A stretch of 64,000 bases of DNA from Flaveria trinervia (taxonomy: Eukaryota; Streptophyta; Magnoliopsida; Asterales; Asteraceae). The notes beneath the pieces were generated by a model that worked only from the letters and a program-made list of their open reading frames with translations, ran no database searches and was not told the DNA's origin. Every line of letters starts with the position of its first letter. The first letter of the stretch is position 1. The position numbers were made by a program, and so were the translations under genes. The stretch spans positions 43,362,649 to 43,426,648 of the forward strand of contig CM046443.1 in the NCBI GenBank assembly GCA_025506515.1, given 5' to 3'. Below, in pieces: positions 44,396 to 55,243 of this stretch.

Positions 44396-45502
44396 CTAGT
44401 CTCTTGTTTTCTGAATAACCTCCTTGTATTTCTTGTACTTCTCCTCTGTTGTGACTCCCGTGTGAATCTCAAACGTGAAGCAGAGTCGTATAACGTTCTG
44501 GAACTGAAGAGCTTGTACAATATCTTGCGTATCATAGAACAGTGGCCACTTGTATAGCGTATATACATCACTTTCCGACAAGTTTGTAAGCCACATCGGG
44601 TCGAATACCCTGATAGTATCCCTTTGTCCCTCTTTGCTTAAGACTATGACCGCTTCAGCTGTTCTCCAATCATAGTACCACCACTTAAAATGTGGAGTGA
44701 AATCCTGTGGCATTTCCCTGAGTGGGATTCTCGACATTGTGCGTGGAGGATTCAACTCAGACCTTCTTACATACCTCGTAGGCCGTTGGGGTCTGAAGTT
44801 AACCCATCTAGTATGGTACTCCTTCTTTAGGGCAGCCTCAAACCAACCTGACATCTTCCTCGAGTCAGCATACAAAAGCTTTAGTTTGGCTAGCTGGTTG
44901 AGCTCAAAACCTGGTAGAGTCTTTAGATCATGTGGAAATCTAAAATACTCTATGCCCTTCTCCCTCTTAACTGCATAGACGTTAAGGTCATCAAAATATG
45001 CCCATGCTATAATCCTACCTGACACCTTATGATGTTTCTTGACTCTGTAGAGTTTGGTGTAGGAATCCTTCTTTGGTGTAGTACGTTGGGCTCTAACTTC
45101 TTCAAAACATGCAGCCCACTCAGCCTTTCGAATGTCAACATCATCATTTGAGGCTTGGGCTGTGTCTTCTACTTTCTCTGTTTCTTGCCCTCATTACCCT
45201 CATTGTCAGCGTACCGAGGGTACTCCTCGGCAGTGACATCTTCGATCTCTACATCATCAACATCGTTGAACTCTTCGTCACTAGTCGAATCGCATGTCGG
45301 AGCATCTTTTACTATTTCATCTGGATTTAGCTCGAAAAGCTCTGCGAGTTGCTCATTTGATAAGTCATGAATTATTTCCCCTTCTTCAGGGGTATAATTC
45401 ACTGAAATCCTGACTATCCCTTGCAGATCACAATCATTGTTAGCTGAGACTTGACGTGCTGAAGGGGAGCAATGTCAAACTCATCTCTTTGGTAATTTTG
45501 AT
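44396..45502 (-). pseudogene. R2 accessory gene, exon 2 (two W-x-Y modules)
   Basis: Module 1 is IIAWAYFDDLNVYAVKREKG and module 2 WWYYDWRTAEAVIVLSKEG, then RVFDPMWLTNLSESD. It ends EVIQKTRD at 44396. The upstream frame 45169-45402 has YTPEEGEIIHDLSNEQLAEL and an acidic stretch, and runs back to the predicted acceptor at 45502/45503. About 15 codons present in R1 after the RRSE motif (the KPKIVLKW region) are deleted, and a frameshift lies near 45030-45170. Confidence 0.65.
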
Positions 45503-45648
45503 CTGTTTGATTTAAACATTTCACACATAAATCATTAGTAATTCATCAAACAGAAAGGCATTAAAATAATATAAACATTAAGTACATTGTGTTCAATTAC
45601 ATGATTCAAATACAAAAGAAGATAAATACATAATCATCTAATCTTTAC
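45503..45648 (-). other. R2 accessory gene, predicted 146-nt intron
   Basis: Donor GTAAAGAT, acceptor AAATCAAACAG, CTAATGATT branch-like element, same position and phase as in R1. An unspliced message stops within four codons. The spliced frame stays open. Confidence 0.65.
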
Positions 45649-46967
45649 TTTTTTCTTGTATCAAGGTTTCATCATTTGTAGGGGCAGAGGTAGAGGCTGA
45701 TTGATCTTGTCTGTTCTTAGTCCTGTTCTCTTGACCTGTAGCAGTGGCCGATGCAGGTGCATCCCCTCCTTCTGCTTCTTCATCATCGTCACTCTCTTCA
45801 TCTTCATCCACATCATCATCATCACTATCATCACCATCTCTCTCTTTAATCTTCAGAGGCTCATCTTTAGATCCTTTAAGTTTGAGCATGATGTTCTTCT
45901 TAGCATTCTCCAACTCATCAATTTTCTTAGCAGAAGTGACTCTATGCTCTTGGAGTTGGGCGATCTCGAGGCTCTGAGCAGCCATTTGCTGGGCCTGCTC
46001 CTTGATTATCCGATCCTACTCCGAGATCTGATGTGACTGCACAGCAGTGAGATTTGCAAGCTGTCGGAGCTGTGCAGTCTTCTCTTCATCAGCAGCTAAC
46101 AGTCGCATCACCATACGGTATAGCGCTGAAAGCTGGTCCTCTACCCCAAATTGAGGTAGATGAGATCCATATATATGTGCAGGATCAGATGAGGGTCCTG
46201 ATTGGTGGCTAGTGGTGGTGGTGGTTGTGGTAAAGATAGGGTTGGGTCTGTGAGATATTGGAGGTGATGTAGGAGTGAAAGATATGGTGGTGGTTGGCAT
46301 ATTTACAGTGGTGGGAGGTGTGGTAGTGGTAGTGGTAGCTGTGGTGGCTGTGGTGGCTGTGGTGGTGGATGGTGTGGCTGTAGAAGTGGTAGGGATGGTG
46401 GTAGATGTAGTGGCTGTGGTGGGTACAAAGGTGAGTCTTCTTCTCTTCTTCTTCTGGCCGTGGGGCTGAGCTATCTGTTTCTTCCTCGATCCAGTCGAGG
46501 TGGATGCTCCCCTAGAACACGGCTAGTAGACTCAGGAGCATAGCTGGGATCTACAGTCGTCTCTCCCGAATCCCTGGGGCGTTCACCAACCGCCCGGAGT
46601 CCATACTCGGTGGGAACAACCTTGCTTCCCACGGTCCTCGTCAAGGGCTCCTCATTTGACTCTTCTTCCTCCTCACCAGGTATGAAGTCCTGGTGGAAGC
46701 CTGCAGACTCAGCTATGTCGCCTGTTGGGGCAGACACTAGGGGTATAACATCGGAAGCTGTGCCCCTCGTTGGAGCAGGCATATCATCCCCAACATCCCC
46801 ACTATCATCATCGTCTGAATCATGCTCTGGGAGCGACAACCTCTCATCATCTGAATCGCTGTCATCATGACGCCATTTGCGTCTACCTGGTGCCACATAT
46901 CATTCATTTGCCAGATGGCCGATCAACCTTTTTACCTGGGGCTTTACCTGCTTGCCCCGATACACTC
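45649..46967 (-). pseudogene. R2 accessory gene, exon 1 middle (Thr-rich, coiled coil, acidic)
   Basis: Frames 46471-46896, 46016-46300 and 45649-45985 follow one another. They hold acidic EEEEESNEEPLTRTVG, a Thr-rich tract encoded by GGT/TGG-type repeats, a coiled coil (AAQSLEIAQLQEHRVTSAKK) and a DSDDDDVDEDEESDDDEE run. Three frame changes. The matching R1 region is more continuous. Confidence 0.6.
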
Positions 46968-47676
46968 TCATGCGACTAAAGTCGTGTCATCCATAACCTC
47001 TAGGGCAACCGCATCATGTTTCTCCTTGGGAAGTAATGGCAGCTTCTCGTTAAAGATCAGCTGTAGAAATCTGGGATACATACAAAAACCCTCCTTCCCC
47101 TTGGCTTCCAGATTCTCCACCAGATACGAGAAGATCATGCTCGAGAAGCTGAAGGGGTGGTTCAGCACCAGTGGCACATAGGCATTCTCAATCTGGTTTG
47201 ACAGGTCATCAAACCCACCGCTTCGAGAAGCAATACACTTCAGGATCACATGCGCCAAGTATTTATACTGGGGACACATGTTGCTCTTGTTGAGCACACC
47301 TGAGTTGATGTCCCCAGCATATTTAATCCTGAGGAAGCAACCTCTGACTGTAAATGGATGTAGTCTGGTGGGTTGATCAGTATCATCCCCAAAATCAAGT
47401 ACTCTCTGGATGTCAGCTGCTGTAATTTCAATGTCATGACCATGAATGGAGCTCCGTATGCTGTAAGGCTCATGTGAACGATCTACGGAGGCATTTTCCC
47501 AGAAAGCCTGATGTAACGACCTGTAAGGAGTACACTGTGTGGATATGGCTTTATGTATCCGAGAGCGTCGAAGGAATGCAATAATATCTGTAAACTCGGC
47601 TCCATTCCGAGTCGTATGGTCCAAATGAGCACATATATTGTGCTTTGGATTTATGGACCATCTATCAGCCATTGAC
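46968..47676 (-). CDS. R2 accessory gene, exon 1 start (best preserved N-terminal region)
   Basis: The start ATG at 47672 (MADRWSINPKHNICAHLDH) is 4 nt after a predicted acceptor (TCTTGTGTTTCAG|G). It has ITAADIQRVLDFGDD, LHQAFWENASVDRS, GCFLRIKYAGDINS, YKYLAHVILKCIASRSG, MIFSYLVENLEAKGKEG and FCMYPRFLQLIF in one open frame of about 235 codons, ending by frameshift after MDDTTL. The pattern equals the N-terminal region of B and C1. I see no signal peptide or membrane helix, so the common env-like label rests only on position. Confidence 0.7.
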
Positions 47677-47727
47677 CTGAAACACAAGACACAGAACCAT
47701 TTGTAAGTCATACATTCAAAATTCAGT

Positions 47728-48690
47728 TCAAGGTGTATAGTTTAAATTCAATCCGATAGATTCGTGCGAATGAATCATGCGACTGGAGTCAGTCGTTTGT
47801 TCTTTCGTGCGACTGAGCTCGTTCGGGTGAATGAGACATGCGACTGAGTTCAATTTGCTGACTAAGTCTGCGATTGGTTCAGTCGGCCGACTGAACTCAT
47901 TCGCATGGTTCATTCTGCCGATTGATCCAATCGCAAGATTCAATCGTGCGATTGGAGTTCATCCGAACGACCAATCGCATGACCCACTGTTCAATCGACT
48001 GAGGTTTGAATCTTGACCTAATTCAAGTAATTTAACATGGTTTAATGGTCCATTAGACTCGCCATCTTGTCACTAATGACCTATTAAACTTTATTTTAAC
48101 ATTTTGCTTAGTTTATGTAGGTTATTAGGGCATTTTTCAATCCGTTAATGTTTCATTCGAATAACACAAATTTGACTCAAGATCTTCTGATTTCTATAAG
48201 ATTTAACTGCAATGTACCTGTATACTTGTCAATCGAATGTCAGAAGATCAATAGCAATGTGAAAACACGATCTCTAGAATTTTTGGCAGAGTAACGGGAA
48301 AGAAAGCGATTTGGGTGCGATTGGGAGTGATGAGTGAAATGCGATCGACTGAGGCCCTTTAAATACTGACCCTAATTTCAATCGTCCGACTGGCCTCATT
48401 CGCTCAGTTCATTCGGGCGACTGAGGTTCAGTCGTGCGATTGGCCCAGTCAGTCGCTTTCAGTTGGCCGACTGAGTCTCAGTCGGTCGACTGACTCATTC
48501 GTGCCCTTTCATTGCTTTCTCAATTAACCGACTGAGTCTCAGTCGGTTGACTGACTCATTCGCACCCTGTCATTCGGTCGAAAGGATTATTCTTAAACGC
48601 CATTCGGGTGAATGACTAAATTTCATGTCCAGTCGTGAGAATGGGATCCATTCGCATGGTTGGTCCATATTCATGGTCCAATCGTGCGAA
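47728..48690 (-). repeat. R2 spacer rich in CpG palindromes
   Basis: Same layout as 39020-39950. Perfect palindrome TTCAGTCGGCCGACTGAA at 47878-47895. Many AGTCGNNCGACT and ATTCGNNCGAAT variants. Confidence 0.8.
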
Positions 48691-48760
48691 TAGGTCACAC
48701 TTAGTAGATTTTCTGCCATTTTGAACATTTTAACTTTTTGAAATAGACATTATGAGTTTT

Positions 48761-48854
48761 GATCATCTCAGACATGATCATTTTTAACCATTTAGTCACC
48801 TTAGACGTGACTGCTTTAAACTTGAAAATTCATGTGGTCATCTCAGAGATGACC
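48761..48854 (-). other. R2 hairpin triplet
   Basis: GATCATCTCAGACATGATC (48761-48779), GTCACCTTAGACGTGAC (48795-48811) and GGTCATCTCAGAGATGACC (48836-48854). Stems differ from R1 at several positions but still pair. Confidence 0.6.
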
Positions 48855-49139
48855 CATTTAGTGAGTTGATCCCTTATCGATTTTCATGATGTAGTCCGGC
48901 AAACAAATTAACTAAAACGACTCGCTAAATTAGAAACTTAAACTAAAGACTAAAAATTAAGACTTTGTTTTGGCTTTTTGTGAGAGATAGACCTAAGGTG
49001 GAATGTACTGGATTTGGTTCCAGAATAGAAAGCTTCAACTCAGATTGACCACACCTGGACCAATTCAATTTTGGAATCATACAGGCACATCAAATCATTT
49101 AGGACTTGTTATCAAAATCTTTTGATGCTCAATTCTTGG

Positions 49140-50253
49140 TGTTCATCCAGAGTCATTAGCAACTTTAGGAAATCATACTGGAACTCTTAGATTACCACAT
49201 TGATTTGAACTTTCAAGAATTGCAGCCACAATGATTGTCAATATGTTTGTCCACTTAAATCCATACACAGACTTTTGACACAAACTGGTGATTTTTTTTT
49301 GGTTTATTATTTCAACGAACATTGTGGATCCCACACTTATATGGTAATCAACATTCCTCAGGAGCTTTTGAGCGGTCTACGGTATTATTACAAGGAGAGA
49401 CTATTCTTAGAGCTTTCAAGAGAAGCCAGTCCTCAGGTCAGTGCCATCGCACAGCAGAGAGGCGGCAAACAACACTGAATTCTAGAATATCTAGGTTGTG
49501 CTTATCCTCAGGTCAGTGCCATCGCACAACAGAGAGGCACACCACCTATCTCCTTGTTAGAGCAGCTTAATTTTATTTTGGACTAAATGCACCAACAGCA
49601 TACGTCATTGGCTTGATAGCATTTTTCTTTCATTTTTTCATGCTTTGCTCTATTTATGGTCATCCGCACACATTAGTGGCGTTAACGTGCTCATTACCCC
49701 TTATTGGAATATTGTTGATTGTGTTAACCAGTGATGAGATAGGAGCCCACAGTCAGTTGAACCACTTAGTTTGATCTTGAGATCACCAGTCAGGTCTAAT
49801 CATCAATTTTGTTGAATCTACCAACATATCTATTGTGGTCTAGCAACCTCTAGGTCTACTCTCCTTGTGTTACCTTAAGAGTTACCAGTTTTTCTATCAT
49901 CTTCCCTATGATATTGCTTAGACTACACAGACTTATACTTTGAATGTTTTTTTTGCACCTTTTCTAAATTAAATTTCAAAGTCCCTCTTGATTTGTTCCT
50001 GTGCACTATCATATTCCAAAGGGTTTGAATCGGTATCACAGATACGATCTACCTTATATCAGTTTTCCACTCCTTCTCCCTCGTTTTTTTAATGTTGCTT
50101 GCTGACTTATTCCCCCCCTAAAATACTAAAATCATAACTGGTTTCATTATTTTAGGATTTTAATAACAACAAATAACATAAGTTTAATTTTAAACAGACT
50201 AATTTAACCAAATAAGCTCAAATAAAATGAAGAATTAACTAAGCTACATCGGA
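49140..50253 (-). other. R2 spacer of unknown origin
   Basis: No coding frame is supported. It holds a 33-bp direct repeat (CCTCAGGTCAGTGCCATCGC start) at 49431-49463 and 49506-49538, poly-T runs, and TTCCCCCCCTA near 50110, a PPT-like tract on the element strand. It lies between RNase H and the gag scrap that R1 shares. Confidence 0.5.
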
Positions 50254-51861
50254 CTACACATGATCGTCATCAGGAATAACCTCACTTCTCTTTTTAACGC
50301 CGTTGACCTCTAGCAAATATTGAAAACGTGGTTTATCAAAGGCTTTAGTATAGAGGTCAGCTCGTTGAAAATCAGTATTAATTTTTACCACATCAATTAA
50401 GTTCTTTTCAAAACAATCTCTTATAAAATGATATTTAATACCGATATGTTTGGTCTTAGGATGTTGGACCGGATTTTTAGTTACTGCAATAGCAACAGAG
50501 TTATCTACAAAAATAGGAGTAGAACAGAACGTTAAACCGTAATCCCGCATTTGCTGTTGAATCCAGATGATTTGTGAACAGCAACTTGCAGCACCAACAT
50601 ATTCAGCTTCACAGGTTGACAATGCAACCGATGTCTTCTTCTTACACTGCCATGTAATTAATCTTCTCCCAAAGAATTGACACCTTGCTGATGTAGACTT
50701 GTAGTTCATCTTGCAGCCTCCGTAATCCGAGTCACTATACGCCGTGAGCTCAAAGTCATCATCATGAGGATACCACAACCCAAGTGTGGGTGTACCCATT
50801 AGATAGCGAAAAATCCTTTTGACCCTGATCAGATGATTGACCTTGGGTTTAGCCTGATATCTAGAACATAAACATGTCGCATACATGATATCAGGTCTAG
50901 AGGAACTGAGATACATGAGGGATCCAATCATTCCTCGGTACATCGTGGCATCCACAAGATCTCCATTTTCATCAGGTGCTATGTCGTGATTCGTAGCCAG
51001 TGGAGTACCGGCAGCAGATGCATTCTCCATGTCAAAGCGATTGAGAATGTCTCTTATGTACTTGGTCTGATGTAGAAAGATCCCATTTGGTGTTTGATCC
51101 ACCTGTAGCCCGAGAAAGAACTTCATCTTCCCCATAGCACTTATCTCAAACTCTTTCTTCATAACTTCTTCAAACTCTTTGCATAACTCTTCATTCTTTG
51201 AACCAAAAATTATGTCATCAACATAGATTTGTACGAGCAGTAGGTCGCCATCTTTTTCTTTAATGAACAGCGTGCAGTCAATGACTCCCCTGCGAAAGCC
51301 GTGTTTCACAAGATGAGTCGAGTGTTTCTCATACCAAGCTCTTAGAGCTTGATGAAGCCCGTATAAAGCCTTGTCGAGCTTGTAGACTCTATCCTGATGA
51401 TAAGGATCTTCAAATCCCTCGGGTTGACTGACATAGACTGTTTCTCTGATTTCCCCATCAAGAAATGCACTCTTCACATCTAATTGATAGACTTTAATCT
51501 TCATGTACGATGCATAGGCAAGGAAGATACGAATGGCTTCCATCCTTGCCACGGGTGCAAACACTTCATTGTAATCAATTCCCTCGACTTGGCGAAAACC
51601 CTGAACCACCAGTCGAGCTTTGTTCCTGATAATGACCCCTTGGTCATCTTTCTTGCATTTTAAAACCCATTTGGTACCGATCACCTTAGCACCATTAGGT
51701 CTATCAACCAGAGTCCATACACCTAACTTCTTGAACCAAAGAAGTTCTTCTTGCATTGCACTCACCCACGCCTCATCATTTAGTGCTTCACTCACATATT
51801 TTGGCTCAACCTGTGAGACAAAACACCGATAGGCACCATAATGAATATATCCTTTCTCCAT
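50254..51861 (-). CDS. R2 reverse transcriptase-RNase H, intact frame
   Basis: This 535-residue open frame is the longest convincing coding stretch in the window. RT blocks: VIGTKWVLKCKKDDQG, YNEVFAPVARMEAIRIFLAY, YQLDVKSAFLDGEIRETVYV, LYGLHQALRAWYEK and the YVDD box (51214-51225) followed by IIFGS. RNase H: YSDSDYGGC, STCEAEYVGAA, FVDNSVAI, KTKHIGIKYHFIRD and RADLYTKAFDKPRF, so the D-E-D acids are present. The order and the KSTSARCQFFGRRLITWQ segment fit Sirevirus-like Copia. The start is uncertain, because in the polyprotein the frame would continue from INT, which is broken by stops in 51862-52169. Confidence 0.85.
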   Translation of the reverse strand: MEKGYIHYGAYRCFVSQVEPKYVSEALNDEAWVSAMQEELLWFKKLGVWTLVDRPNGAKVIGTKWVLKCKKDDQGVIIRNKARLVVQGFRQVEGIDYNEVFAPVARMEAIRIFLAYASYMKIKVYQLDVKSAFLDGEIRETVYVSQPEGFEDPYHQDRVYKLDKALYGLHQALRAWYEKHSTHLVKHGFRRGVIDCTLFIKEKDGDLLLVQIYVDDIIFGSKNEELCKEFEEVMKKEFEISAMGKMKFFLGLQVDQTPNGIFLHQTKYIRDILNRFDMENASAAGTPLATNHDIAPDENGDLVDATMYRGMIGSLMYLSSSRPDIMYATCLCSRYQAKPKVNHLIRVKRIFRYLMGTPTLGLWYPHDDDFELTAYSDSDYGGCKMNYKSTSARCQFFGRRLITWQCKKKTSVALSTCEAEYVGAASCCSQIIWIQQQMRDYGLTFCSTPIFVDNSVAIAVTKNPVQHPKTKHIGIKYHFIRDCFEKNLIDVVKINTDFQRADLYTKAFDKPRFQYLLEVNGVKKRSEVIPDDDHV

Positions 51862-52169
51862 AACTGAGGCGTAATCAGCTGAGTATAACTGATTTCTAGT
51901 TTGTACTCCTGATCTGACATCTCCAATGACATTGTCTATTAGATGATAGACATTTAGTCATGATCCTCGAGTAGTAGGAACAGCTACCTCAGAGCCAAGA
52001 TGATGAACATCTGGTTCTGCATCTGAGGTAGTTGGAGTTTGAGGCTCTGAAGTTGAAGGTGCATCACTGGTAGATGCTTGTGGACTTTCAGGAACTGGAA
52101 CCTGTTCCTCCTGACTATTCTGGTTATCTTCTTCAGCTTCATCTTCGGAGGAGGAGTCACTGTCGTCGA

Positions 52170-52679
52170 CTACTTCCCCTGACTGAGTAGATGATTCTCC
52201 TGTGAGCTAGATGTTGGTGGATTCAAGCTATCATACATCATTCGTGTAGCTAATTCGTCATTCGAGGGAGAGAGAGGAATGTTGAATGACTTGAAGAATC
52301 CATCATAGTCAAAGAAGTAGGCGGGTCCTTTGCCAGTAGGTGGTGTGGTGAATCGCTGAAGGTCAACATTACACCACACTTTTACTAGACCCGTTGAATT
52401 GTTGTAAACTCGCTTGTTCGGTATGTTGTATCCTAGAAAGATGCCTTCATCTGCCTTCTCGCTGAATTTACCTTCTTGTGTCTTCTTCAAAAATGTGCAC
52501 GGTGCCCCAAATGGTTCGAGATACTCCAAGTTTGGTTTGCCTCTTTGTAGTAGCTCGTAACATGTTTTACCGTGGCGCTTGACTATCAGGACTCGATTCA
52601 GTGTAGACACTAAGGTGATCCAATCCCTCCCCGTTGTTCCTGTCAATAGATGAACATAAGGAATCTCGATCACTAACAA
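52170..52679 (-). pseudogene. R2 integrase, C-terminal part
   Basis: Contains VLIVKRHGKTCYELL, EPFGAPCTFLKK, KADEGIFLGYNIPNKRVYN, typical of the Copia INT segment after the catalytic core. The zinc domain and DDE core are absent: the upstream sequence switches into a gag-like coil at about 52640. A near-identical CAATCCCTCCCNGTTGTTCC occurs at about 52619 and 52780, so the deletion may have used this repeat. Confidence 0.7.
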
Positions 52680-52989
52680 GAGGAGTAGACACTACATGAT
52701 CCTTGATGGGATTACTATTTACTGGTCTAGTCTTAGTGTTCATTAAAGTCTCAGATGGTGGTGGAACCACTTTGTAACCCAATCCCTCCCTGTTGTTCCT
52801 GTCTCTCACTAAGTGTTGGACTATGTGTGAAGAACTAGTCCAACTATGTAGTTTCTGTTTTAATGAATTTACTTCTACTTCTAGAACTACCTTTTGCTTC
52901 TTAGTGTCTTCTAAGGAGTTTAGATAGTACCTAATGTCATTAGCTTGGTTAAATGCAACTACTTTGGTTTCCCTAAGCTGGTTTCCCAA
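52567..52989 (-). pseudogene. R2 gag coiled-coil fragment
   Basis: The frame has RYYLNSLEDTKKQKVVLEVE and VNSLKQKLHSW, a coiled coil like those after the Sirevirus zinc knuckle, then DRNNREGLGYKVVPPPSETL. It joins the leader at about 52990 within a CCAAACTTTG word that R1 has in its intact leader (about 41327), indicating a microhomology deletion of the gag N-terminus. Confidence 0.55.
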
Positions 52990-53105
52990 ACTTTGTTGAG
53001 CAGGGAACGTCCAAGATCACTTTTGACACAAAAGATTGCGTTTTTAGTGCAAAAACACAAACTTTTTATCAATCTTGATTGAATCACATGTAATCAAGAG
53101 CCAAG

Positions 53106-53117
53106 GCTTTGATACCA
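53106..53117 (-). other. R2 primer binding site (one mismatch)
   Basis: GCTTTGATACCA instead of GCTCTGATACCA, next to the 5' LTR. Confidence 0.85.
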
Positions 53118-53119
53118 CT

Positions 53120-53847
53120 TGTTAGGACCTGCTATTTGAACAAAATACCTGGAGATTAGCGTGTATACCAGATCAAACAGTGCGGAATCCTATTTGATTG
53201 GCGATCCAATCAGTGAGAACACACGAAGAATCAATAAGAATTGAAACTAACGTTAGAAATCGATTGGAAATCGATCTAATGTGTTCTATGAACTTGGAGA
53301 ACGAATTGAGAGGCTTCTGGACGGCTAGGGTACGTCTGGAATCGTAATTGATCGAGAGTCCTTATTTTTCACGAATTGAGTTGTATTTATAGGTTGGTAT
53401 TATTCAATCGTGCGACTGAACCATTAGTATGGTTCAGTCGTGCGATTGAACCATGCGGTTGATTCATTCGCACGACTGAGTGTTCAGTCGTGCAACTGAG
53501 TCAATCTTATGTTACAATCATACGACTGATCTAGTCTCCTGGTTCAGTCGTGCGACTGAGTCATTCGTATGAAGGTGTTCATGCTTATGGTCCATTCGCA
53601 TGGGCCATTCGCATGATAACTTCATTATTTTAAGTTTGAATGTATTAATTAGTAAACATTATATGTAAACATTCAACCAATCACTAACTAATTAATTAAT
53701 TTAATATCAACTTATTAATGAAATATTAATCATTACAAATCACAACACCCAATATCATTTCATTAATCATATCAAATTACACCAGAATCAGATAAACAAG
53801 ATCTATTACATTTCATATCATGATCTAGGGACATACATGTATCAACA
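53120..53847 (-). repeat. R2 5' LTR
   Basis: TGTTAGG...TATCAACA, very similar to 43653-44370. CAGTCGTGCGACTGA words at 53408-53610. Confidence 0.9.
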
Positions 53848-53852
53848 TAGTT

Positions 53853-54637
53853 TCACTGGTAGTTTCGCTACCAGTTTCGCTGCCAGTTTCCCTGCCAGTT
53901 TCGCTGTCAGTTTCGCTGTCAGTTTCGCTGTCAGTTTCGCTGTTAGTTTCGCTGCCAGTTTTGCTGACAGTTTCACTACCATTTTGCATGGTAGTTTTGC
54001 CCAACTTTCATTGGAATTCCATGGTTGCGAAAATATCTACGAAACTATACTTTCGCAGTTTTGAATATGCAAATTTGCTCGATGCATAGACAGTTTCGCA
54101 CAACGCATACAAAATTACGAACCAGCCTGTTTATAACCCAAAATTGCAACTTTTTACATCCAATCTCTTAGTTTATCATCCATGAGGCTATATATAATCT
54201 TTTTACATGTTTTCATACATAAAAATGTGACTTTATGCGATTCTTTGTAACTTTTCAAAACCCAAAACCCTAGCATCAATGTTTGATCTACAGAAGGGTT
54301 TAAAGGCCGATTCTTACGAAGATTTGTTGCTCCTTTCTTATGGTTTGATGCTCCAACACCCAGATCTTCAATCTCTTAACCTTTGAAGCTCTAAAATTTG
54401 AGTTTTTTTCACTTTCTGTCTCTACTTTCTCTCTCTATGAATTTTGGTGGCTAGGGTTCAAATGAGGAAGATGGTGGCTGATTAGATGGGTTAAAGAGCT
54501 AATTATAGGCTCTAAATCACTTAGGCTCTTGCCCATAAGTCTAATTTAGCCCATAACCCATTTTCATCCTTTATTATATACCCAATAGTTAATCCCATTT
54601 ACCATGATGACTCGTTTTGACTTTTTAGGGTGTTACA
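53853..54637 (-). repeat. G LTR2, right part
   Basis: Continues LTR2 after R2. Begins with about ten degenerate CTGYCAGTTTCG units (to about 53990) and ends GGGTGTTACA. Followed by a PPT, so it serves as the 3' LTR of the partial internal copy. Confidence 0.9.
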
Positions 54638-55243
54638 AGTCTCCCCTAGTTATTTAGGTTTCGTCCTCGAAACCTGTCCATCATCAAACAATTGAGGATG
54701 AAATTTCCTCATCTCCTCCTTGGTTTCCCATGTAGATTCTGATCCTTTTCATTGTCTCCACTGTACTCGTACTTGCGGAACCACTTTATTTCGTAAGTGC
54801 TTCTCTTTCCAATCAGGATGGCCACCGACTGCTCTACATAATTCAGTCATTCATCAACTTCAATGTCTTTTAATGGTACAACTATATCATTAGCTGCCAG
54901 ACATTTCCTAAGATGAGATACATGGAACATAGGGTGAATTCCATTCAACTGATCGGGTAGTTCTAATCTGTAAGTCACTTCCCTTACCCTCGCGACAATA
55001 CAAAATGGCCATATGAACCTTGGGCTTAACTTTCCCTATTTTTGAAACCTGATGATCCCTTTCCAAAGAGATACTTTGAGTATAACCTTATCACCAACCA
55101 CAGTTTATTAGTCTACGCCTCTTATCAACATAAGACTTTTGGCGATCCTTTGCGGCTTTCATGAATGTCTTAATCTTATCTAACTTCTTGGTTGTGACCT
55201 CAATCACTTCAAGACTTCCAAATTCCTTTTGCCTGATGTCACC
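54638..55243 (-). pseudogene. G partial internal copy: PPT, chromodomain remnant, INT C-terminus
   Basis: The PPT complement AGTCTCCCCT at 54638-54647 is followed by sequence parallel to 21474-21886 and 29951-30130. Uninterrupted by C3, it shows what the C3 target looked like. Frames are broken. Confidence 0.75.

Larger units (their letters stand above)
43653..53847 (-). mobile_element. R2: Sirevirus-like Copia element nested in G LTR2
   Basis: Perfect TSD TAGTT (43648-43652 and 53848-53852), LTRs of 718 and 728 bp, PBS and PPT. On the minus strand it has a leader fused to a gag coiled-coil fragment, a partial INT, an intact RT-RNase H frame, an unexplained 1.1-kb spacer, a gag 3' scrap, the hairpin and palindrome spacer, and the accessory gene. 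The gag N-terminus, protease and INT core are missing. Same LTR family as R1. Confidence 0.9.

Noticed and set aside
46968..47676. Envelope glycoprotein call for the accessory ORF
   Set aside because: No signal peptide, transmembrane helix or cleavage site seen. Only the position after pol recalls env.
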